In this document: piece by piece, positions 57,301 to 64,000 of the stretch | Numbering within the stretch: the stretch's first letter is position 1 | Layout: each line of letters begins with the position of its first letter | NCBI GenBank assembly: GCA_950097015.1 | Contig: CATNEN010000015.1 | Location: forward strand, 1,533,501 to 1,597,500 | DNA from: Macrostomum hystrix | Lineage: Eukaryota; Platyhelminthes; Macrostomidae | Reading direction: 5' to 3' | Length of the DNA stretch: 64,000 nucleotides | Translations under genes and position numbers: made by a program | The notes under the pieces: generated by a model | What the model saw: only the letters and a program-made list of their open reading frames with translations | The model's database searches: none | What the model was told of the DNA's origin: nothing

Positions 57301-60300
57301 GGTTGCCGTCGCAGCGCTTGGCGCAGTATCTGCGCTCACCTCGGCAGATGATCAGGCCCGGCCCGGTACAGAATGCTGAATCGAGGAAAGGCTCAGATAA
57401 TACATTCTAGACTATTGCAGGCTTTTGGAAGCGGACAAATTAAATAGACTCAGTCTAACCTGTTGTAGTCGGTGCCACGGTGGTTGGGAATGTGGCGCAG
57501 TCGCCCAGGTAGTACGGCTTGCAGTCCATTTTGCCGGCATTGCAGGTGCACTCCTGGCACTTGTGGATGATCTTCTTACCGTAGGCCAGCTTCTTGCCGT
57601 CCACGATGCAGCTGCACTCCTCGCGCTTCTTGCACACGCCGTCTTCCAGGAACTCGCCGTCCTGGCAGAAGCAGCCCTCGACGCAGGTGCTCTTGCAGTC
57701 GGAGGTGATGCTCTGACCCTTGGACAGGTCGATGCAGCGCTGGGGACAAGTCGAGCCGCAACGCTTGTAGACCATGGTCTTGGGGCACATGACGGCTGCA
57801 AGATTGTGCGCATTCGATCATGTCAAATTCAGCTTTTTCAGTATGTACTGCGAAGGTCTTCAATAACGAAAAACTTACGGCAGTCGTCAGGATTTCTCCA
57901 TGCGATCTTGACGCCCATCTCGTTACAGCGCAGCACGTACTGGGACACGGCCGTACAGTAGCAGAGACAGTCATCGAGCTTGCAGGCGCAGGTGTCCATG
58001 ACGCACTTGTCGTAAAACTCGCTGACCTCCACCTTGGAGTGGCAGGATTTGAACTCGGCACTGCGAAGGATGCTGCACTTCTTCTCAGACCATCGCTTTC
58101 TCTCGCTGGAGCAGGGCGCGATTGGCGTCGGTGGCGGCTTCGGGCAGGTGTTGCGCACCTTCCACGAGTCGGCAAAGGCGACCTTGTCCTCAACAACCTC
58201 GCCAGTGCGGGCTCGCAGATCGTCGTCGCGCTTGTTATTGAAGTTGCCACAAAGACCGCAGACCTTCTCCATCCAGTTGGGCTGCAGGGTGACGGACACC
58301 TTCATCTTCATGTCCCACTGGACTTCGATACCGTCTTCGGTGCGGAAGAACAGGAAGAAACCGGCCGGGTAGATCTCGTACTTGGCCTTCGGCAGGGTGA
58401 CTGGCCAGTAGAGGTTTCGGCTGATGATGGGGTCAGTGCCGCGAACCAGGTGGACAACCACATCTCTGTAGGTGATCTTCACCGACTTGGTGCAGGACAT
58501 GCCCTCTGCGCCGCACTTGATGTTCTCACCGGTGATGCGGAAGGTGCCAGCAGTGCCGCCGCAGTAGTCCTCGGCCAGCACGTAGCTGCAGGTGCCCATA
58601 AAGTCGTAGTAGCGACCGTCGAAGGTCTCGTAGTGAGGATCACCCCAGACTCGGCAGGTGCTCGGGCACTTGTTGTTGGTACACTGCCAGCTACCTTTGC
58701 GGCACATGCAGTAGTTGTAGCAGCGGGTGCTGCCTCGTGGCACCACGGAGTTCTCGGCGTACACCTGGCCAGCCATGGCGCACGGACAGTTGTCCTTGTC
58801 GACGCACTTGCCCTGGTGAAGAACCTGACCCTCGCGGCAAACGCAACCGCCATGCTTGCAGGAGGACTTCGGGCACTCGATGTTGATGTTCTCGCAGGAG
58901 CGCTGGCAGTCGCTGCACTCAGACCAGACCATACCAGCCGGACAGGTGTTGCTGACGGTGCAGGTCAGATTGGTGCACTCCCACTTGCCATCGCGGCAAG
59001 TGCAGTTGTTGCACTTGTCCTTTCGTGCCTCACCGTTGTTGTAGGAGACTCCGTTGAACATGCACTTGCACTGGTTTCGGGGAACGCAGGTTCCCTTCTC
59101 CTCATCCAGAGCCTGGCCCGACGGGCACTGGCAGCCCTCGACGCACTCCTCGATGCAGGGCGACGCCTCCACTCGTCTGCAAGTCTTGCCGCAGTTGCTG
59201 CCGCACTCCTGGTACTCCATGGTTGGCGGGCACTTCACCGGGCACAGGGAATCTGAGCGCCAGTTCAGCACCTTGCCGTCCAGGGCGCAGGATCGGGCGT
59301 ACGAGGCGAACGCTGTGCACTCGCACTGGGACATGGCGCCCTTGCGCCTGGCGCCACAGCTGCACACGTCGTGCTTGCACTGCTCCAAAGCCCATTTGGG
59401 GTCCACGCGTGAGTGGCAGGCCTTGAAGACGGACTCGGTGTACAGCCTGTTGCACACTGTGGTGGCGTAGGTGTCGAACTCTTTGCTGGTGGCGCAAGCG
59501 CCGTTGTACACATACCTGGTCATTGCGTCGCAAGTCGGATTTGTCTTCCAAGACTTGGCAAACTCGCCAACATCCTTGATATCAATACCAGTCGGCGAGA
59601 TGGTGTCGTCCTTCATGTCGTTGTTGAAGTTGCCGCACAGACCCGTCACCTTGTTGCGGTAGGCCTGGCTGAGTCGGATCTGGATGCGAGTGCGGCCGTT
59701 CCAGAGCAGGTCGAATCCCTTGTTGGTCTCAACGCGGAGCATGCTGGTGGACACCAGGCGGATGGTAACGTCATTCACGGTTACGGGCAGGCTAACGTAG
59801 GCTGAGTTAACCTTGACACGGTCGAAGCTCTCCAGCTTAATGGTGTGCTGCTTTTCGCCGGAGCCCATCTGCAGAGTGACAAGCTTGGCGCACAGGACAT
59901 CCGTGACGCTGTTGCAGTACTTGTTCTCTACGTAAACCGCCACTGGATAGTCCAGAGAGTCAGAGGCGGACGGCTGCGGCATCATCATGATGTACTCGCA
60001 GTGGCCCTCAAAGCTGAAGTGCCTGCCGTCGAAGGTCCTGTAGGTGGGGTCGCCGGACACTGTGCAATAGCCGTAGCACTCGTCAGTTGGTGAGCACTTC
60101 CAAGTGCCGCCCCGGTCGCAGACGCACTGCTCGCACTTGTGGAAGTACTTGGAGCCGACTGGGAAGCTGCGACTGTCTCCAGCCCGTTTGCAGGGGCAGT
60201 TGTCTCGGACAACGCACTTGTGGCCGTCCCAGAACCGGCCGGCTGGGCAGAAGCACCCGTCAACGCAGTAGCTGCCGCACTCCTCATCCACCGCATTTGT

Positions 60301-63113
60301 GCCGCACCTCTGGTTGCAGTCGTGGCTGCACTCGCTGAATACCTTGCCGTCTGAACACTTTGGTGCCGCTGAAATATTAACAAAAACAGAATATAACTAG
60401 TCAGAACTACTCAGTCAGAACTACTCAGTCAGAACTACTCAGTCTCAGAACTTCTTAGTCTCAGAACTACTCTCTGAACTACTCAGACACACTAACTATC
60501 AATGAGTGGGTGGCATTTCAACTCACGGCACAGGTTGCTCTGCCTCCAGTTGATCACGATGCCCTGCTGAGTGCAGGCTCTGGAGAACAGAGTGGCCGAG
60601 TTGCACCTCTGCGCGCTGCAGAATGTCTCGTTGCCGTTCAGCATGCAGGTGCAGACGTCCTTCATGCACATGGACTCGTACACGCTACTGTTGACGCGGC
60701 CGTGGCAGGCGGAGAAAGTGGCGCTGCCGGATCGCAGGATTGAGCACAGGCTCTGAGCAGACTCCAGCAGGCCTGTAGACCTAGAGCGCAGCACGGCGCA
60801 TGGGTGCTCAGCATCGGCCCGAATCAGTGGGTAGACGCTTCTGTCCTCCGGCGACTCGTCGCGCCAGGCCTTGGCGAAGTCAACCACGCGGGTGAGCGGC
60901 TTGTTCATCAGGTCTGTGAAGTCGTTGCCCGGCTTGCCGTCGAACCGGCCGCAGAGGCCGCACACGGTGCGCGACATGGTCCTGGGCGCGTACACGTTGA
61001 TGTTGCGGTCACCATCGAAGGTGATGGCCAGGTCTGTTGACGGTAGGTCCGTGGCATTTATTTAATCATTCTAATTAAGCTATTTAAATACGTGGTGGCA
61101 TTGAAAAACATTTCACGCGTTCATAACCAACCGTCAAGACCACGAACGGTGATGTGGTTCGCAGTGTTGGACACCGATATGATGCCGGCAATTGTTGGCA
61201 TCTCCACTGGCTTGCCGTTGACCAGCACGCTGCCACCTGGCATGATCTCAACCTTGGCTGGACCGGCCAGGATCTTCAGCGACATCTGGCAGCGGGTCTG
61301 GGCGGCGTCGGCGCAGTTGCGGCTGCCGTTGATGAAGACTTGGTACTTGGCCTCGCTGTTGACGCAATCCTGCAGCAGGACGTAGGAGCCGTGCACCGGG
61401 AAGTCAAAGTACTTGCCATCGAATGTGAGGAAGTGGCTGCTGCGAAAGGCGCTGCACACGGCGCTGCTTCTGTAGCGCGTGTTGTTCACGGCTGAACGGA
61501 GAGTTGCATTGTTTGAGTGATGTCATAACTAGGTAGCTATTTATAGCGACAGCAGCAAACGGTGATTCATTGAAATGAGATCTCTCACCTCTCACGGCCA
61601 CAAAGGCGGTGGAGTCAGCGGCGTACAGAGCGGCCACCTGGCACAGGTCGCCATGGTAACCATCTGGGCAGCGGCACTTGTTGGGCGCTAGGCAGGTGCC
61701 AACCGAGTTGCAGTTGTTCTCGCACAGCGCTGTTTAAGAGGCAACAGTTTTGTGTTAATAGAGATTGCACGTTAATTTACCTTTGGCTTTATAGCGTTCA
61801 TCAGACTTAGGCACTTACGCAGCTCGCACTTGGTGCCCCGGTAGCCCAGGTTGCAGACGCAGCTGCCGCTGACGCACTTGCCGTTGGAGCCGCAGCCGCC
61901 AACGCAGACGCTGGCCGTTGTGGTGGCCACCCGCTGGCACTGATCGCCGTCGAAGCCGGCGGCGCAGCGGCAGGTGTTGGGTGCGATGCAGACGCCGCCG
62001 TTAGCGCACTCCTTGGCGCAGACGGCTGCAAACGGTCAAGGCGGCGTTTGAGATTGCGCTCAATATACTACTGTTTGAGTAGAATAATTCTCCTGATTAA
62101 AATACAGGACTTTAAGAAGCATTCTATCTCCTCGAAAATAAACAACAAATGTGACGTCCTGTCCGAACACTTACGCGAGTTGCAAGTGGCGCCCCTCCAG
62201 CCGGCGCTGCAGCTGCAGTTGTTGGGCGCAACGCACATGCCGTTGTCGCACTTCGGACTGCAGACGGCCTCAGAGCAGCTGGACCCGATCCAGCCCGGGC
62301 AGCAGGTACGGAATTTTCTGGGTGGGGACAAAGGCGGAGGATTTAGGCGGTTTATATCTAATCATTTTACTTCCGTTTGCTCTTATGAACGAAATTCAGT
62401 TTCAATAACTATTAAATTTTGCACTGAAAAAATACGAGCCGTAATTCTGCATCGCAAAAATTATTTTTGAACGCTCGAAGACTAAAATTTATGACAGCTA
62501 ACTCTAGGACACAATAAATTTCAGTAATTAAGTACTGTGCCATGATTTCAAGGCTAAAACTGTGTAAAATTCGTTCTCCTGAATTGACTCAGCTTAACTT
62601 GCCTTTCAATTCGGCACCTAGTTTGACTTCACGAGACTAAAAGCGCGCGGGAAGCGGACTTTAGTATATTCGACTAGCTAATTTCGACCCCTTAATAGAG
62701 TATCATTAATGCTACCAATGAGATAAGCTCTGATTTACTGACTTTCTGATCGAAATATTCAACAAGTAAGAGGAGCTTCAACCAAGACCAGGTGTTGCAT
62801 CAGAGCACTCACATCAGCACCCGGCAGTTAATGCGATCGGCATGGGTGGACAGCACCGTGTAGCCCTTGTCCTTGGCGTCCGAGCACTTCACAAAGTCTT
62901 CAGTTCGCGTGCCATTGCAGAAGTTGTCGCGGCTCATGCTGCCCATGGCACTGGCGGCTGATGAGCAGTACCTGAGTGATGTCACGGGGTTGATAATCGC
63001 TCAGATGCATAGACTAGCTAGAATAACAGAAGAGCAAAGTTATGATTGGCAATTTAAACTTACAACAGCACTGCTGAGAGCAGCAGAGCACTTGGGTACC
63101 TGCCAGGTCCCAT
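35325..63113 (-). CDS. Giant secreted gel-forming-type mucin (EMI-EGF-VWD-module/PTS-cystine knot)
   Basis: Exons on the minus strand (5' to 3', high to low): 63113-63064, 62971-62813, 62317-62175, 62025-61819, 61729-61589, 61491-61132, 61033-60527, 60368-57879, 57795-57460, 57375-56972, 56345-54534, 54431-54288, 54180-54031, 53888-53589, 53399-53040, 52941-52407, 52317-49130, 48990-48207, 48086-47577, 47463-46567, 46480-42530, 42438-42218, 42119-39390, 39304-36914, 36829-36724, 36583-35486, 35392-35325. All junctions are GT-AG and keep phase; total 24,042 bases, 8,013 residues. The protein should be secreted, disulfide-multimerised and heavily O-glycosylated on Thr, acting in mucus. VWD-C8-TIL triplets and a cystine-knot tail match gel-forming mucins/VWF. 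The EMI-EGF head and ~20 repeated beta-sandwich-like modules are unlike vertebrate mucins. Hemocytin-like proteins are an alternative relative. Confidence 0.9.
39390..42438 (-). CDS. Mucin exons 22-23: modules 15-18 with a recent tandem duplication
   Basis: Exon 22 starts a module (PSGAKYMEGLSFPEYVPDTA) that finishes in exon 23 (KLYVHGCFF). Two almost identical module-plus-tract units follow (both CPLGSTMQEVMGQPSVVPDS), then the start of a more divergent module (AVNNIQYIPATAITVNGG) completed in exon 24. Tracts are TPKPTTTTTTTT-type. Confidence 0.9.
39820..41361 (-). repeat. 921-bp tandem duplication inside mucin exon 23
   Basis: Sequence at 39820-40440 recurs at 40741-41361 with an offset of 921 bp. 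Only a few single-base differences were seen by eye (for example ggcgccact/ggcgcgact and cggata/cggatg). 921 is 307 codons, so the frame is kept. Confidence 0.9.
42530..46480 (-). CDS. Mucin exon 21: six modules and long Thr/KAP tract
   Basis: A 3,951-base exon, residues ~4493-5810. Six modules, the last four opening CPWNDGMKD or CPWTDGMND and ending IGCFK. Their linkers are Thr-rich with KAP or KTT interruptions; the largest (44,180-44,840) is a run of about 25 'KAPTTTTTTTT'-like units. Thr is coded by mixed ACA/ACC/ACT/ACG codons, which argues that the protein and not a simple DNA repeat is maintained. Confidence 0.9.
46567..48990 (-). CDS. Mucin exons 18-20: end of module 6, modules 7-8, Thr-rich tracts
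   Basis: Exon 18 completes a module (LTVSLHGCYV), then gives a long tract of KAPTTTTTTT-type units. Exon 19 is almost a single module (CNEEGMTPENTPLNAISIVP to LSVKGCFT). Exon 20 holds one module (CEITEGMDTPTMITDSAIKG to VHVYACFK) and a TPKPTTTTTTTT tract. Module boundaries coincide with exon starts in exons 19 and 20. Confidence 0.88.
49130..52317 (-). CDS. Mucin exon 17: six repeated modules with Thr linkers
   Basis: 3,188 bases, residues ~2700-3762. Modules open with C-x3-GM/P (CTDPMTPM, CTITEGMNADLYVP, CPLTDGMREPAYIEDSAI, CDEVMAGSSISSSAI, CPIVEGMSDPKYIPDSWI, DGMSSPKYIPDSSI) and close with GCYK, GCFK, GCFQ, ACLS, ACIK; the last is completed in exon 18. Core features are a 'GW..P' turn, 'VVIDLTxGG', and 'VxGNVK'. 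49515-49745 has a 111-bp tandem duplication coding a 37-residue linker with TATESTGVATR. Confidence 0.9.
52407..57795 (-). CDS. Mucin cysteine-rich middle: TIL/VWC repeats and first beta-sandwich module
   Basis: Exons 9-16, residues ~1353-2700. Successive TIL-like (CVEGCFCQDGEFLEDGVC; CVSGCVCPAGMVSDGEKC) and VWC-like units (GEKWEVDCQVCECANND with GKCCPLC) are separated by short Thr linkers. Exon 11 also holds a non-Cys-rich module from CTHHEITLASDSGSKFEM to ISACFE, the first of the discoidin-like modules. Exons 12-15 are small, all in phase 0, and each carries a few Cys-rich loops, suggesting exon shuffling. Exon 16 ends in a Thr-rich linker. Confidence 0.85.
56433..56530 (+). mobile_element. 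Possible SINE tail fragment in a mucin intron
   Basis: catgtgtactcaggagtcac resembles the 3' part of the 32012 SINE (tgtgctcaggagtcagcgg). The match is short, so the assignment is weak. It lies in the 626-bp intron 56346-56971. Confidence 0.3.
57879..60368 (-). CDS. Mucin exon 8: TIL, VWD2-C8-TIL, VWD3-C8
   Basis: One 2,490-base exon, residues ~523-1353. TIL 1 is Cys-rich. VWD2 starts at SGDPTYRTFDGRHFSFEGHC and ends VTGLCGNFNNDMKDD, lacking the first Cys of the CGLC motif. Its C8 has FKACHSRVDPKWALEQC. TIL repeats follow (CPPTMEYQECGSNCGKTC; CPAGMVWSECSDCQRSC). VWD3 starts WGDPHYETFDGRYYDFMGTC, with the GDPH that is autocleaved in some mucins, and keeps VCGLCGNFNNKRDDD. Its C8 ends in exon 8 (FKSCHSKVEVSEFYDKC). 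The arrangement matches the D1-D2-D3 assembly of VWF and gel-forming mucins. Confidence 0.93.
60527..61491 (-). CDS. Mucin VWD domain 1 with C8
   Basis: Exons 6-7, residues ~234-523. SSHFLTFDGKYFDFPVHGSY marks the VWD start and CGLCGRFDGKPGNDF its CxxC end. The C8 domain follows (FSACHGRVNSSVYE, CMKDVCTC). The next exon begins the TIL domain. The usual GDPH at the domain start is absent here. Confidence 0.9.
61589..63113 (-). CDS. Mucin N-terminus: signal peptide, EMI-like domain, four EGF-like repeats
   Basis: Exons 1-5. The ATG at 63113 begins MGPGRYPSALLLSAVLLYC, a classic signal peptide split by the first intron and probably cleaved after SAASA (~residue 25). The EMI-like part (~30-90) has Cys-rich spacing and ends with the diagnostic CCPGW. 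Four EGF-like repeats follow: one in exon 3 (CDNGMCVAPNNCSCSAGW), two in exon 4 (NGGVCIAPNTCRCAAGF and GKCVSGSCVCNLGY), one in exon 5 (GTCLAPNKCRCPDGY). Such a head occurs in matricellular and fibrillin-type proteins but is not standard in mucins. Confidence 0.85.
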
Positions 63114-63336
63114 TTGAGCTGCTCTGAGAATAGACTGAAAGTTTGATTGAACTTTCGTAAAGTTAAGCCTCCTCTGATTGCAGACTCGTGGAATCGTCCG
63201 AGGATTATCGCTGGGAAACTGCGAAGTTAAGTGAATCACTTCTGTGTGAATGAGCAAAGAGCCTTCGCTCCCAAAGTCCGCGCGTTGGGAGTGAGTCGCT
63301 GGTCCAAGAATGCTGCGGAGGCGCTGGCGGCGAGAG

Positions 63337-63343
63337 TTTTATA
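63337..63343 (-). promoter_or_regulatory. TATA box of the mucin gene
   Basis: Minus-strand TATAAAA 224 bases upstream of the mucin ATG, in a GC-rich context (gcgaatctttataaaactct). A start site about 30 bases downstream would give a 5' UTR of roughly 195 bases with no intron before the ATG. Confidence 0.6.
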
Positions 63344-64000
63344 AAGATTCGCGGGCCGCGGGCTGCGGAAACCAGATAGCCTTTTTCGACTGGCAAGCGT
63401 GGGGTGGTGGGGAGAACTCAACTCTGTTTCTCCTACTCTCGCTCTCACTGATAGCCGTCAGAGGGGAATAATAGCTGAGGATAAAAGTTGAAGAATTCAG
63501 CGAAATTTTATCTGCACACTTCGAACCCCCAGAGCAGGCAGCAACACGTGTTCTCCAGATGTTGGTCTCATTTCTCGCTGCCGATGCTCCCTATCTCCCA
63601 CCTCCACCTTGCCCAGTGGTAAGGCAAAGTCCCTAAAGTCTCCTCGATTTCTCCACCCTGGCTGATCTCAACTCCGCTGGGCGGGCGGAGATGAGCGCTT
63701 TGGCTCGCATTTTTCGACCAAACTTTGGCTTTGAAATTCTGTCTCTCTCTTATTGAATTTCGCTCGGTTCAGCACAGTTGCCTCACTCTGCCGCTGCTGC
63801 TGCTCCTCTAGAAGCCACGAGAGGGTAGAGCAAGAATGTGCGAGAGCGAACAGGGCGCAGAACATTTTGTCCACTATTTGTTAGTCTTCTCGTCTTTCAG
63901 TTTTACCTCGGCGCTGGCTAGAAAATTCTGCTTAACAGTTAAGAAAAAGTGCTGCAACTTCAGTTTGCATTGTCTGACGCAATACTTCCTCACAATGGCC
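63344..64000. other. Upstream region of the mucin gene
   Basis: No gene recognised. Contains a ctgctgctgctcct run near 63793 and CT-rich stretches. The open frames have no recognisable features. Confidence 0.4.

Noticed and set aside
63668-63874. Small minus-strand frame upstream of the mucin
   Set aside because: Composition follows the CTG/CTC-rich DNA; no domain or start context, and the mucin has its own TATA and signal peptide downstream.

Overview
The window is animal nuclear DNA: spliced genes with GT-AG introns, a class A GPCR, metazoan-type EFR3 and CstF-77 genes, and a secreted multidomain mucin. Exons are fairly GC-rich, while intergenic DNA and introns are AT-rich or filled with tandem repeats. 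There is no taxonomic marker. A lophotrochozoan, perhaps a free-living flatworm of the Macrostomum type, is my guess from the style of the coding sequence, the repeat load and a splice acceptor 5 nt before one start codon; this is inference only.

Layout. 143-1044 is a transposon-like element with about 155-bp terminal inverted repeats. 2102-3553 (+) is a two-exon rhodopsin-family GPCR. 7534-18790 (+) is EFR3, complete except for its first coding exon, which I could not find. One EFR3 intron holds a minus-strand promoter-like block combining a TATA box, AP-1 sites and Grainyhead-type sites. 21286-33117 (+) is CSTF3 (CstF-77), probably complete, with a four-codon first exon as the least certain part. 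33830-34560 holds a decayed mariner and a SINE. 35325-63113 (-) is one giant mucin gene. My model has 27 exons, 24,042 coding bases and 8,013 residues; reading phase is kept across every junction.

The mucin starts with a signal peptide, an EMI-like domain and four EGF-like repeats. Three VWD-C8-TIL assemblies follow, as in gel-forming mucins, then a cysteine-rich TIL/VWC region. About 5,000 residues of Thr-rich tracts come next, interrupted by repeated ~130-150 residue 'CxxxGM...GCF' modules. The protein ends in a cystine-knot-like tail. The inter-mucin module, present about 18-20 times, looks like a divergent discoidin-type (F5/8C-like) beta-sandwich and is my main candidate for an undescribed architecture.

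The second striking theme is the repeats. Most long introns of EFR3 and CSTF3 carry their own minisatellite with its own unit (13, 16, 20, 21, 22, 23, 31, 45, 46 bp), whereas neighbouring repeat-free introns are only about 90-180 bp. Two arrays have higher-order structure. The genes themselves have no obvious joint pathway: EFR3 anchors PI4-kinase at the plasma membrane, CstF-77 acts in mRNA 3'-end formation, the GPCR is an orphan, and the mucin is secreted. CSTF3 and the mucin converge tail to tail across the mariner/SINE spacer.
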